NCBI RefSeq assembly: GCF_003568665.1
Contig: NZ_QXMH01000001.1
Coordinates: forward strand, 1,736,001-1,800,000
DNA: 64,000 bases
Reading direction: 5' to 3'
From: Chitinophaga alhagiae
Lineage (GTDB): Bacteria; Bacteroidota; Bacteroidia; Chitinophagales; Chitinophagaceae
Below are positions 32,208-42,957 of the stretch, piece after piece. The position numbers were made by a program, and so were the translations under genes. The stretch's first letter is position 1. Each line of letters opens with the position of its first letter. Below the pieces are notes generated by a model. It was not told where the DNA came from. It ran no database searches and saw nothing but the letters and a program-made list of their open reading frames with translations.

Positions 32208-32287
32208 CAAGTTCCTCTTTTCGGGTGCCGGTGTAATAACCGTACCCAATTATGAGCAACCTCCCGAAATCCGGATCGGGGAACTTG
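32208..32287. repeat. Nested inverted repeat / structured RNA candidate between convergent genes
   Basis: An 80-base element fills the gap between two convergent genes. Outer stem: CAAGTTCCTC (32208-32217) with GGGGAACTTG (32278-32287), 10 pairs including one G-T. Second stem: TTTCGGG (32219-32225) with CCCGAAA (32263-32269), 7 perfect pairs. Inner hairpin: CGGT - GTAATA - ACCG (32229-32242), with GGGT/ACCC as a competing pairing (32223-32226, 32244-32247). No T run follows on either strand, so it is not an ordinary terminator. It could be a structured RNA, a protective 3' end, or one copy of a dispersed intergenic repeat. Confidence 0.45.
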
Positions 32288-32295
32288 CAATGTCC

Positions 32296-32781
32296 TTATT
32301 TCCCTTTCCTTGTCATCTTTCTCGAATATTTTTCCAGGTAACCCGGAGCCGCATTGGTGGGAAATACCACCAGCGATGTGTCGTTCAGCACCTTTATCAC
32401 CAATGTATCTATCACCGGCAGCGTGTCTTTTACCCCTTCGGCATGGCTCCAGAGCAGCAGCGTGTCTTGCTGCAGATTCCATTTGTCATACAACCGGCTG
32501 TGCATGTTCACAGATTCCGCCTTGCCGTTCTTTTTCAGCGTAAAACCCTGCATAACGCTGTCTATCCCCTGTACAGGCTGCAGCCACTTGCCGGGCATCA
32601 ATGTAGCATCTACCACCACGGCGGTGTCTGCCATTACGATAACGGAATCAGCGGGCAGCGTATCTACTCCGCCGGTACTATCAGTAACGGCTACACTGTC
32701 TTTTTGCGCCTCCTTCGGTACCGGCGCCTGGCATGCTGCCATCAACAGCAACCAACCGGCAAACAGGCCATTTTTTTTCAT
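32296..32781 (-). CDS. Lipocalin-like lipoprotein
   Basis: A 161-residue lipoprotein with a clear signal and lipobox (LLLMAACQAP, Cys near residue 17), an Asp/Thr/Val-rich linker (about 25-60), then a beta-rich domain starting GKWLQPVQG with GFTLKKNGKAESVNM and WNLQQDTLLLWS. This order resembles the small lipocalin-like lipoproteins common in Bacteroidota. Function is unknown; ligand binding in the envelope is a family-based guess. ATG 32781 is used because it begins the signal peptide directly. It is divergent from the thiamine operon. Confidence 0.7.
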   Translation of the reverse strand: MKKNGLFAGWLLLMAACQAPVPKEAQKDSVAVTDSTGGVDTLPADSVIVMADTAVVVDATLMPGKWLQPVQGIDSVMQGFTLKKNGKAESVNMHSRLYDKWNLQQDTLLLWSHAEGVKDTLPVIDTLVIKVLNDTSLVVFPTNAAPGYLEKYSRKMTRKGK

Positions 32782-32842
32782 ACAGGATCTTTTGTTAAAG
32801 GGCATCTTTCTTCTTATCAAAGATAATGCTAAACACCGCTTA

Positions 32843-32874
32843 TTTGGAATTTGAAGTTCTGCGCCCTACATTTG
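32843..32874 (+). promoter_or_regulatory. Promoter of the thiamine operon
   Basis: TTTG (32843-32846), 20 bases, TACATTTG (32867-32874): full match to the Bacteroidota promoter consensus. Transcription would begin at about 32878-32881, just before the TPP riboswitch. Confidence 0.75.
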
Positions 32875-32879
32875 TATCA

Positions 32880-32962
32880 CTTTAGGGGTGTTTCTCCCAT
32901 GTGGAGAAACTGAGATGATACCCTCAGTACCTGATGCAGTTCGCACTGCCGTAGGGAAAAGT
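32880..32962 (+). promoter_or_regulatory. TPP riboswitch (THI element)
   Basis: The conserved TPP-sensor parts occur in order: GGGGTG, CTGAGATGATACCCTC (pyrimidine-sensing TGAGA and ATACCC), ACCTGATGCAGTT (the CTGATG core) and GCACTGCCGTAGGGA. The paired GGAGAAAC/GTTTCTCC arms of the variable P3 stem are also visible at 32891-32910. It lies 62 bases before thiS and should repress the whole thi operon when thiamine pyrophosphate is abundant. The following 60 bases lack an obvious terminator, so control may be translational. Confidence 0.95.
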
Positions 32963-33024
32963 AATACTGAACTCCTTCTCATCTACATCCTTAAAGTTTA
33001 TTGTTCACCTAAACTCCTGCAAAC

Positions 33025-35669
<2,645 letters not shown>

Positions 35670-35688
<19 letters not shown>

Positions 35689-36494
35689 GCCTGGCCGGCC
35701 TTGACCCTTCCGGGGGAGCCGGCTTGCTGGCAGACATCAAAACATTTGAAGCGCACGGCATTACCGGCTTCGGCGTATGTACGGCATTGACCGTGCAAAC
35801 AGACAACACCCTGCTTTCCGTAGAATGGCTGGGAGCGGAAAAGATCGTGGAGCAGGCGCTGCCGCTGCTCACCAGGTTCCCGGTGCAGTATTGCAAGATC
35901 GGCATTGTAGAACATCCCGCCATTTTGCTGCAGGTGCTGCCCATGCTGCAAGCTGCCAGGCCAGGTTTGCAGTTTGTGCTGGACCCGGTGCTGAAGGCTT
36001 CCTCCGGCTACGTTTTCCACAGCGCCACGGCGCAGCAATGGGAAACCATATTACCCAGCCTTCTGCTGCTCACGCCCAATTATGAAGAGGCAATGGCCAT
36101 TACCGGCCACGCCAGCGGAGAACAGGCGGCGCAACAAATGGCGGCTTATTGCGCCGTGCTGCTGAAGGGCGGCCACCGGCCGGGAAAAGAAGGATGGGAT
36201 ACGCTATATAACAGCACCGGCTATACGGAATTTGAGCCGGGGCCGCCACCTGTTTACCCGAAGCATGGCTCCGGCTGTGTACTGTCTGCCGCCATTACCG
36301 CCGCACTGGCGCTGGGTTGCGGGCTGGAAGAGGCCTGCCGAACAGCCAAAGCCTACACCGCCCGTTATTTGCAAAGTGATGTTTCGTTATTGGGGCATCA
36401 CCCACCTGTTTTAAACGAAAAAGGGATTCCGGGGAGCGCCGCGTGGAATGCCCACATTCAACCATCACAACACAACGATCATCATCAATCTTAA
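35670..36494 (+). CDS. thiD: Hydroxymethylpyrimidine/phosphomethylpyrimidine kinase ThiD
   Basis: A 274-residue ribokinase-fold kinase with SLAGLDPSGGAGLLADIKTF at the N-terminus, VLDPVLKASSG in the middle, LLTPNYEEA, and the anion-hole/catalytic GSGCVLSAAIT near residue 205 (Cys in place of the more usual Thr/Asp-neighbour arrangement is normal for this family). It phosphorylates HMP and HMP-P for thiamine assembly. The start overlaps the TenI-like gene by 19 bases. A short His/Gln-rich tail (HIQPSQHNDHHQS) follows the fold. Confidence 0.88.
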
Positions 36495-36498
36495 CCAT

Positions 36499-37119
36499 AT
36501 GGAACGCCTGCTGTACATTTCCCAACAAACACCCAACGCCTCCCACCTGGACAATATCCGTGCGGCCTGCCAGGCCGGCTGCGGCTGGGTGCAACTGCGC
36601 GTAAAAAGCGGTGACATTTCCACCCAGGCTGCCGCCGCAAAAATTATCTGCGATCAATACGGTGCGCAGCTTTCAGTAAACGATCATCCGGCCATGGCCG
36701 CCGCCATTGGTGCTTATGGCAGCCATGTAGGCCTTCAGGACGCGCCCCTGCCTGAAGCCCGCAGGCTGGCAGGCCCGGGCTGCTGGCTGGGCGGTACCGC
36801 CAATACGCCTGAGCAGGCGCTGGCCCACGCCGCGGCAGGAGCAGACTACATTGGCTACGGACCTTACCGTTTCACTACCACCAAAGAAAAACTAAGCCCT
36901 GTGCTGGGCCTTGAAGGGTACCGCCAGCTGATGCAGGCGCTGCGCAACAAAGGCATTACCATTCCCGTACTGGCCATTGGCGGCATCTTGCTGGAAGACA
37001 TTGCCGCGCTGATGAGCACAGGCATACATGGTGTTGCGGTATCAGGCCTGATCACGCACGCGGCAGACAAAAAAGCAATGGTGCAAAAAATCAAACTCGC
37101 TTTATCATGCAACAATTAA
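36499..37119 (+). CDS. thiE: Thiamine-phosphate synthase ThiE
   Basis: A 206-residue TIM barrel with the catalytic set: [15 protein letters not shown] (NDH in place of NDR), [32 protein letters not shown] and VLAIGGIL. It joins HMP-PP and thiazole phosphate to thiamine phosphate. ATG 36499 begins 4 bases after the thiD stop. The pyrophosphate- and thiazole-binding residues look intact, in contrast to the TenI-like paralogue upstream. It overlaps thiG by 13 bases. Confidence 0.88.
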   Translation: MERLLYISQQTPNASHLDNIRAACQAGCGWVQLRVKSGDISTQAAAAKIICDQYGAQLSVNDHPAMAAAIGAYGSHVGLQDAPLPEARRLAGPGCWLGGTANTPEQALAHAAAGADYIGYGPYRFTTTKEKLSPVLGLEGYRQLMQALRNKGITIPVLAIGGILLEDIAALMSTGIHGVAVSGLITHAADKKAMVQKIKLALSCNN

Positions 37120-37880
37120 CCATAGCAGGCACGGTGTTCAGCAGCCGCCTGTTTACCGGCACCGGCAAATTCGGCAGCAGTCAGCAGATGGAAGAGGCCA
37201 TACTGGCTTCCGGCTCCGGGCTGGTAACAGTGGCCCTCAAACGGGTAGATACCAAAGCCCCCGGCCAGCACAACATGCTGGCACACCTGCGCCATCCGCA
37301 CATCCGCTTGCTGCCCAACACATCTGGCGTACGCACGGCCTCTGAAGCCGTTTTTGCCGCGCAGCTGGCGCGGGAGGCCATGGAAACCAACTGGATCAAA
37401 CTGGAAATACACCCTGACCCCAGGTACCTGCTGCCAGACCCGGTAGAAACGCTGCAGGCCACGGCAGAACTGGTAAGGCTGGGTTTTGTGGTGTTGCCTT
37501 ACGTTCACGCGGACCCGGTGCTTTGCAAACGGCTGGAAGAAGCGGGCGCCGCCGCGGTAATGCCCTTGGGGGCGCCCATAGGCAGCAACCGCGGTTTGCG
37601 TACGCAAGACTTCCTGGAGATCATTATTGCCCAAAGCAAGGTACCGGTTGTTGTAGACGCCGGCATTGGCGCCCCCTCTCACGCTGCGCTGGCCATGGAG
37701 ATGGGTGCTGATGCGGTGTTGGTGAATACCGCCATTGCGGTGGCCGGCCAGCCTGTGCAGATGGCCGCCGCTTTCCGCGATGCGGTGGCGGCGGGAAGAG
37801 CGGCTTTTGAGGCCGGGCTGCCCGGCCAAAGCCGGGGGGCGCATGCCAGCAGCCCCTTGCTGGCTTTTCTGGATGAATAA
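37107..37880 (+). CDS. thiG: Thiazole synthase ThiG
   Basis: A 257-residue TIM barrel opening with the family signature [14 protein letters not shown]; the active lysine lies in [10 protein letters not shown] (about residue 42-52 region) or the later WIKLEI segment, and [28 protein letters not shown] is split here as the phosphate-binding end of the barrel ([19 protein letters not shown]). ThiG builds the thiazole ring from DXP, dehydroglycine and ThiS thiocarboxylate, with ThiH as partner. The start overlaps thiE by 13 bases. A small palindrome AGGTGC-A-GCACCT (37898-37910) follows the stop. Confidence 0.92.
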   Translation: MQQLTIAGTVFSSRLFTGTGKFGSSQQMEEAILASGSGLVTVALKRVDTKAPGQHNMLAHLRHPHIRLLPNTSGVRTASEAVFAAQLAREAMETNWIKLEIHPDPRYLLPDPVETLQATAELVRLGFVVLPYVHADPVLCKRLEEAGAAAVMPLGAPIGSNRGLRTQDFLEIIIAQSKVPVVVDAGIGAPSHAALAMEMGADAVLVNTAIAVAGQPVQMAAAFRDAVAAGRAAFEAGLPGQSRGAHASSPLLAFLDE

Positions 37881-38043
37881 AGGGAAGCCGGCCATTCAGG
37901 TGCAGCACCTTCAGATTGCTGACGTGGGCTTTGCTTGACGAATAAAAGCCTTTCAAAAGCAGTATTTCAAATTGGCAGACACTCGCCCCCGGCAATTCTG
38001 GTAAAAAGAACGGTTTGCTTTTAGCCTGTTAAAACAACCACTC

Positions 38044-39153
38044 ATGACATTCGAAACCATCTTCCGCCAGTACAACTGGGATGAAATAAAAACCGGTATC
38101 TACAGCAAGACGGCCGCGGATGTTGAACGCGCGCTTGCACGGCCGCACCGCAACCTGAACGACTTCATGGCCCTGCTGTCTCCCGCGGCGGCGCCGTACC
38201 TGGAACAAATGGCCGCCCTGAGCCGGCAGATCACGCAGCAGCGTTTTGGCAAAACCATGCAACTTTATGTACCCCTCTATCTTTCCAACGAGTGCCAGAA
38301 CATCTGCACGTACTGCGGGTTCAGCTACAACAATCCCATCCGCCGCAAAACCCTCACCGGCATGGAAATCATGCAGGAGGTGGAAGCCATTTGCGCGGCG
38401 GGTTTTGAGCATGTGCTGCTGGTAACGGGAGAAGCCGCGCAAACGGTGGGGCCGGACTATTTCAAAAAGGTGCTGCCGCTCATCACGCCTCACTTTGCCC
38501 AGGTCTCTATGGAAGTACAGCCCATGAGTGAAGCGGAGTATGCCGCGCTCATCCCGCTTGGCCTGCATTCCGTGCTGGTTTACCAGGAAACCTACCACGA
38601 AGCGGATTACCGCAAACATCACCCGAAAGGCAAAAAATCGAACTTTTCTTACCGCCTGGCTACGCCAGACCGGCTGGGCGCCGCGAGTATCCACAAAATA
38701 GGGCTGGGCGTGCTGATAGGGCTGGAAGACTGGCGTACAGACAGCTTTTTTACCGCCCTCCATCTCCAGTACCTGCAACGAACCTACTGGCAAACCCGGT
38801 ACAGCATCTCTTTCCCGCGCCTGCGGCCATTCTCCGGCGGCCTGGCGCCCAAGGTGGAAATGCGTGACCGGGAGCTGGTGCAGCTCATCTGCGCCTACCG
38901 CCTGCTGCATGAAGACCTGGAGTTAAGCCTTTCCACCCGCGAACCGGAAACGTTCCGCAACCACCTGGTGCAGCTGGGCGTTACGGCCATGAGCGCCGGC
39001 TCCAAAACAAACCCGGGCGGTTATGCGGCAGACCCGCAGTCACTGGAGCAATTTGAGATCAGCGATGAAAGGAGCGCGGCCGCCGTTGCCGCCATGATCA
39101 GGGAACAGGGGTACGAACCGGTGTGGAAAGACTGGGAACTGTTCCGGCCATAA
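38044..39153 (+). CDS. thiH: Tyrosine lyase ThiH (radical SAM)
   Basis: A 369-residue radical SAM protein with CQNICTYC (Cys84, Cys88, Cys91, the CxxxCxxC motif), LLVTGEAAQTVG, and SISFPRLRPFSGG near the C-terminal third. It cleaves tyrosine to dehydroglycine and p-cresol for thiazole synthesis with ThiG, the anaerobic-type route. It is 163 bases after thiG on the same strand. Its last codons (ELFRP stop) are the first bases of a 59-bp tandem repeat that continues beyond the gene. No thiF gene follows. Confidence 0.92.
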   Translation: MTFETIFRQYNWDEIKTGIYSKTAADVERALARPHRNLNDFMALLSPAAAPYLEQMAALSRQITQQRFGKTMQLYVPLYLSNECQNICTYCGFSYNNPIRRKTLTGMEIMQEVEAICAAGFEHVLLVTGEAAQTVGPDYFKKVLPLITPHFAQVSMEVQPMSEAEYAALIPLGLHSVLVYQETYHEADYRKHHPKGKKSNFSYRLATPDRLGAASIHKIGLGVLIGLEDWRTDSFFTALHLQYLQRTYWQTRYSISFPRLRPFSGGLAPKVEMRDRELVQLICAYRLLHEDLELSLSTREPETFRNHLVQLGVTAMSAGSKTNPGGYAADPQSLEQFEISDERSAAAVAAMIREQGYEPVWKDWELFRP

Positions 39154-39273
39154 GATGCCTTATGCCCGCGCATTAAACCGGTCAGGGAGCGCAGGAACCG
39201 TTCCCGCCATAAGATGCCCTATGCCTGCACATTCAACCGGTCGGGGGGCGCAGGAAGAGTTCCGGCCATGATG
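39141..39273 (+). repeat. 59-bp imperfect tandem repeat derived from the 3' end of thiH
   Basis: Copy 1 (39141-39199) begins inside thiH at GTTCCGGCCATAAGATGCC; copy 2 (39200-39258) begins GTTCCCGCCATAAGATGCC; a third partial copy (39259-39273) begins GTTCCGGCCAT. Copies 1 and 2 are both exactly 59 bases and differ at about nine positions by eye. The stop codon TAA of thiH is repeated in copy 2. This looks like a local duplication by slippage or unequal exchange that pushed the MFS gene away from thiH. Confidence 0.85.
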
Positions 39274-39283
39274 TTTTTTCGCC

Positions 39284-39291
39284 TAACTTTG
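39284..39291 (+). promoter_or_regulatory. Candidate -7 element for the MFS gene with almost no leader
   Basis: TAACTTTG matches TAnnTTTG and ends just 5 bases before the ATG at 39297, predicting a leaderless or near-leaderless mRNA. Confidence 0.45.
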
Positions 39292-39296
39292 CGGGC

Positions 39297-40508
39297 ATGG
39301 ACCACCAGCTGGGGAAGATCTACACCGTGCAGTTCTGGTTGCTGTGCAGCAGCAACCTCCTTTTTTCGGCCAGTTTTAACATGATGATACCGGAGCTGCC
39401 GGCTTACCTCACCAGCCTGGGCGGCGCGGACTACAAAGGATACATTATCGGCCTTTTTACCTTGATGGCGGGCCTCAGCCGGCCGTTCTCAGGCAAACTG
39501 ACAGACACCATCGGCCGGGTGCCGGTAATGGTATTCGGCTCTGTTATCTGCGTTATATGCAGCCTTTTGTACCCCCTTGTCAGTTCAGTTGCCGCTTTCC
39601 TGCTGCTCCGGTTCTTTCACGGTTTTTCTACCGGTTTCAAGCCTACGGGCACCTCCGCCTACGTGGCGGACATGGTGCCGTTCAACCGCCGCGCGGAGGC
39701 CATGGGCATGGTGGGGCTTTTCAGTACTGTAGGCCTGTCTCTGGGCCCGTCTATAGGCGGTTCCATTGCCAATGCCTGGGGTATCATGACCATGTTCCAG
39801 GTGTCTGCTGTATTTGCCTTGCTGTCTGTAGTGATACTGATCGGCATGAAAGAAACCCTGCACAACCGCCAGAGCTTTTCGCCACGGCTGCTGAAAATTT
39901 CCAAAAGCGAGATCTTTGAACCGCTGGTGATGGCCCCGGTAGTGATCACTTTTTTAACCTACTTCAGTTACGGCGCGCTGCTGACCATCATTCCCGACTT
40001 CAGCAATTACCTGGGGCTGCAGAACAAAGGGCTTTTCTTTACGTTTTTTACCGCCAGCTCCATCGGCATACGCCTGCTCACCAGCAAAGCGTCTGACAGG
40101 TACGGGCGGGTGCCCATGCTCAAAATAGCGTCCGCCCTGATGGCTGTTTCCATGCTGATCATAGGCATGTCTGACAGCCCGCAAATGTTGCTGGCCGGAG
40201 CTTTGGTATACGGCGTTTCGCTGGGCATCAACTCTCCCGCCGTAACGGCGTGGACAATAGACCTTGGCCTGCCGGAGCACCGCGGCCGCGCCTTGGGGAG
40301 CATGTATATTGCACTGGAAGCGGGGATCGGGTTAGGGGCGTTCTTCTCTGCGCAGTGGTATGGCAACCAACCGGAGCATTTTGCGCGGGTGTTTTACATC
40401 ATGGCCGTTATTACCCTGCTGGCCACTGTTTACCTGTTTTTTATTTACCGGAACAAATACGTGCGGTACATGCGGAAAACCATCCGCCTGAAATCAAGGG
40501 GGCGCTAA
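39297..40508 (+). CDS. MFS transporter, 12-helix type
   Basis: A 403-residue major facilitator with twelve predicted helices and the loop 2-3 signature SGKLTDTIGRVPVMVFGS; a related half-motif (ASDRYGRVPML) occurs between helices 8 and 9. It should be a proton-coupled drug or metabolite exporter in the inner membrane. Lying behind the thiamine operon it could move a thiamine-related compound, but the 59-bp repeat and its own -7 element argue for separate transcription. Convergent with a hypothetical gene only 5 bases away. Confidence 0.85.
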   Translation: MDHQLGKIYTVQFWLLCSSNLLFSASFNMMIPELPAYLTSLGGADYKGYIIGLFTLMAGLSRPFSGKLTDTIGRVPVMVFGSVICVICSLLYPLVSSVAAFLLLRFFHGFSTGFKPTGTSAYVADMVPFNRRAEAMGMVGLFSTVGLSLGPSIGGSIANAWGIMTMFQVSAVFALLSVVILIGMKETLHNRQSFSPRLLKISKSEIFEPLVMAPVVITFLTYFSYGALLTIIPDFSNYLGLQNKGLFFTFFTASSIGIRLLTSKASDRYGRVPMLKIASALMAVSMLIIGMSDSPQMLLAGALVYGVSLGINSPAVTAWTIDLGLPEHRGRALGSMYIALEAGIGLGAFFSAQWYGNQPEHFARVFYIMAVITLLATVYLFFIYRNKYVRYMRKTIRLKSRGR

Positions 40509-40513
40509 GATGG

Positions 40514-41014
40514 CTATAGCCCCCGGTGGTGCCTTCCAAAGCCGATCTCGTCACGGCTGTCATTTTCCCACTGTATCATTTCATCCAGGAACTTGCCGAT
40601 AAAGCGGGTCACATTTTCAAGCGTGATTTCTTCCGGCTCAATGGTCTCCAATGTTTCTACCTTGGGCTTTTCTTCCATGCCGTCTATAAACGGAAAACTG
40701 ATCCATACCACCACCTGCCCGTTACGGGTCTGAGAAAAAGCGAGAAAGCCGCCTACCTTCATTTTCTGCACAATGCTGAAGGGGGATTGCTCCACAATGC
40801 CGCTGGGCTCATGGTCAAATACCAGGTACACCACTTCCAGGCCCTGCATGGATTCGTTGGCGCCTGCCTTCCAGTTCAGTTTGTGCTTTTCAGATACCTC
40901 CGTGAGATGCTGTTTGAGAAAGGGTTTGGCGTGCTCATGCCACTGTTTCCGCCGGTCTTTTACCTTGGCCAGCACCTGGATGTATTCTTCCGTCAGTTTT
41001 CCGATTTCTTCCAT
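40514..41014 (-). CDS. Hypothetical protein, 166 aa
   Basis: A soluble, charged protein without signal peptide or transmembrane helix. The N-terminal third is helical (MEEIGKLTEEYIQVLAKVKDRRKQ); the middle has beta-like segments (LEVVYLVFDHEPSG, GQVVVWISFPFIDG); the C-terminal part is acidic and helical. I do not recognise a family. It is not in the kdnA-kdsB-kdnB transcription unit because a terminator (41030-41062) separates them, so its promoter must overlap that terminator. ATG 41014 is used; an in-frame start at 41044 would lie inside the terminator stem. Confidence 0.65.
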   Translation of the reverse strand: MEEIGKLTEEYIQVLAKVKDRRKQWHEHAKPFLKQHLTEVSEKHKLNWKAGANESMQGLEVVYLVFDHEPSGIVEQSPFSIVQKMKVGGFLAFSQTRNGQVVVWISFPFIDGMEEKPKVETLETIEPEEITLENVTRFIGKFLDEMIQWENDSRDEIGFGRHHRGL

Positions 41015-41029
41015 ATCATAACGGGTTGT

Positions 41030-41062
41030 AAAAAAGGGCCGCACCGTGTGGGTGCCGCCCTT
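41030..41062 (-). terminator. Terminator of the kdn operon
   Basis: Minus strand AAGGGCGGCACC (41062-41051), loop CACAC, GGTGCGGCCCTT (41045-41034), one internal mismatch, then six T. It begins 5 bases after the kdnB stop. Confidence 0.7.
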
Positions 41063-41067
41063 CTATG

Positions 41068-42144
41068 TTAAAGTTTTTCGTACAGCTTGCGCAGCTTTTC
41101 CCGCGTCATTTTCTGCTGCCAGTCTTTGCCCAGGGCGTTTTCCCACAGCGGCGCCAGTCCCATAGACACATTGATCATCTTCTCAAAATCCTCGTCTGTA
41201 AGGCCTTTGGTAATATGCTGCGGAATTTCTACCTGGTGTTTCTCCACCATTTGCTTGAACTCTTTCACACCGGCAGGATAAAACTCCTCGAGTTTGTCAA
41301 ATACAATGCAGTTGCCGATGCCGTGCTTGGTGCCCAGCAGGTAGCTGAGGCCATAGCTCACGGCGTGCGCCACACCTACCTGGGAGTAGGCAATGCTCAT
41401 GCCGCCGGCGTAAGAAGCCATCATCAGCTTCTCGTCCGCGTCATCGTCCCAGCGGTCTTTTTTCAGGTAAATTTCCTGGCACAGTTCCAGCGCCTTTTCT
41501 CCGTAAGAGCGGCTGAAAGCGTTGAGGTACGTGCCTTCCAGGGATTCTATGCAGTGAATGTAACAATCCATGGCTGTATAGAAACGCTGGTTAACCGGTG
41601 CATTTTTGATCAGCTCCGGGTCCAGCAATATCTGGTCAAAGGGCGTGTAATCAGAGTTAAGGCCCAGTTTTTTGGTGGGGCCGGTAAGCACGGTGGTACG
41701 GCTTACTTCCGCGCCGGTACCGGACAGAGTAGGAATACCCACTTTGTATACGGCCGGTTTTTTGATGAGGTCCCAGCCCTGGTAGTCTGCGGAAGAACCG
41801 GGGTTGGTCATCATCAGGCTCACGGCCTTGGCCATGTCCATTGTAGAGCCGCCGCCAATGCCGATGATGCCGCTTACTTCGCCAAACTCGGCTTTCAGCT
41901 CATCGCGCAACCGGTCTACGTACACGGTCTTAGGTTCGTGCGTAACATCAATGAATACCACTTTATCTTTCCCGCGCAGTGGTATGCGGGAAATAAAGGG
42001 CTGGTTCTTTTCAAAGAAATGGTCTACAAAAAAGATCATGGGCGCATCCCCTTTGCGGTGGGGGGCTATGATCTCATCCAACTGGTTAAACGCTCCGCGT
42101 CCGAAAATAACGTACCCTACCAGTTTAAAATTTCTGAATTTCAT
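41068..42144 (-). CDS. kdnB: 3-deoxy-D-manno-octulosonate 8-oxidase KdnB (iron-containing alcohol dehydrogenase fold)
   Basis: A 358-residue group III alcohol dehydrogenase: GIGGGSTMDMAKAVSLM binds the nucleotide; metal ligands are Asp and His in AMDCYIHCIES, His in GVAHAVSYGL and His in GTKHGIGN. Alone this would be called an iron alcohol dehydrogenase, but it sits with kdnA and kdsB, the trio known from Shewanella in which KdnB oxidises C8 of Kdo to an aldehyde and KdnA aminates it to 8-amino-Kdo. The order here is kdnA-kdsB-kdnB on one transcript. The assignment is therefore by family and neighbourhood. Confidence 0.85.
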   Translation of the reverse strand: MKFRNFKLVGYVIFGRGAFNQLDEIIAPHRKGDAPMIFFVDHFFEKNQPFISRIPLRGKDKVVFIDVTHEPKTVYVDRLRDELKAEFGEVSGIIGIGGGSTMDMAKAVSLMMTNPGSSADYQGWDLIKKPAVYKVGIPTLSGTGAEVSRTTVLTGPTKKLGLNSDYTPFDQILLDPELIKNAPVNQRFYTAMDCYIHCIESLEGTYLNAFSRSYGEKALELCQEIYLKKDRWDDDADEKLMMASYAGGMSIAYSQVGVAHAVSYGLSYLLGTKHGIGNCIVFDKLEEFYPAGVKEFKQMVEKHQVEIPQHITKGLTDEDFEKMINVSMGLAPLWENALGKDWQQKMTREKLRKLYEKL

Positions 42145-42201
42145 CCTTTATCATTTATCTGCTGCCATCCCCGGCCGGCCGGTTCTGCGGCAACGTTTGT
42201 G

Positions 42202-42939
42202 TTATTTATGCTCCAGCAGGCGGGAAGCCCTTTCCAGGTCTTCCGGCGTATCAATTTCCACGCCCATGTAATCTGTTACCACCATTTTCATGGGTATCCC
42301 GTTTTCAAGATAGCGCAAACATTCTATTTTCTCTGCAGCTTCCAGCGGGCTCATGGGTGTTTTGGTGAACTGCAGCAACGCCTTCCGGCGAAAGGCATAA
42401 ATGCCGATATGTTCATAATAAGTGGTTTGCACCGCCTTGTCTCTCGGGTAGGGAATAACGGACCGGGAAAAGAAAAGCGCATTAAAATCCTTGTCTACCG
42501 CTACTTTCACAAAGTTGGGGTCTTCAATGTCTTTCCAGTCTTTCAGCACCTGCATGAGGGAGGCCACCTGTACTTGTTTGCCTGCCTCGCCTTCAAACAC
42601 CTGCAGCAGTTTTTCCAGCGGCTCCTTTTGGGTAAAAGGCGTATCTCCCTGTACATTCACCACTATATCCACGTCTTCCATGGTTTCCACAGCCTCCGCA
42701 ATACGGTCTGAGCCGCTTTCATGTTCACGTTTGCTCATCACGGCCTTGCCGCCGTTGCGCACAATTTCGTTGTAGATCACCTCGCTGTCCGTGACCACCA
42801 TCACTTCATCAAACACGCCGGTGTTGCGGGTAGACTCATAGGTGCGCCAGATAACGGACTGGCCGGCCAGCATGGCCAGCATTTTGCCGGGGAACCTGGT
42901 GGCTGCATACCTTGCAGGGATGAGTGCAATTTTTTTCAT
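42202..42939 (-). CDS. kdsB: CMP-Kdo / CMP-8-amino-Kdo synthetase KdsB
   Basis: A 245-residue cytidylyltransferase with IALIPARYAATRFPGK at the N-terminus and NVQGDTPFTQ (metal-binding Asp) in the middle, plus the HIGIYAFRR segment of the family. KdsB couples CTP to Kdo before transfer to lipid A. In Shewanella the KdsB encoded with kdnAB prefers 8-amino-Kdo. Here the gene lies between kdnA (18-base gap upstream) and kdnB (57-base gap downstream), so the same preference is likely. Length is typical (about 250). Confidence 0.9.
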   Translation of the reverse strand: MKKIALIPARYAATRFPGKMLAMLAGQSVIWRTYESTRNTGVFDEVMVVTDSEVIYNEIVRNGGKAVMSKREHESGSDRIAEAVETMEDVDIVVNVQGDTPFTQKEPLEKLLQVFEGEAGKQVQVASLMQVLKDWKDIEDPNFVKVAVDKDFNALFFSRSVIPYPRDKAVQTTYYEHIGIYAFRRKALLQFTKTPMSPLEAAEKIECLRYLENGIPMKMVVTDYMGVEIDTPEDLERASRLLEHK

Positions 42940-42957
42940 GCGTTGTGCGGGCTTGAA

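Noticed and set aside
32208..32287. tRNA or ordinary terminator at 32.2 kb
   Set aside because: No T-loop or anticodon arm pattern fits and there is no T run after either stem.
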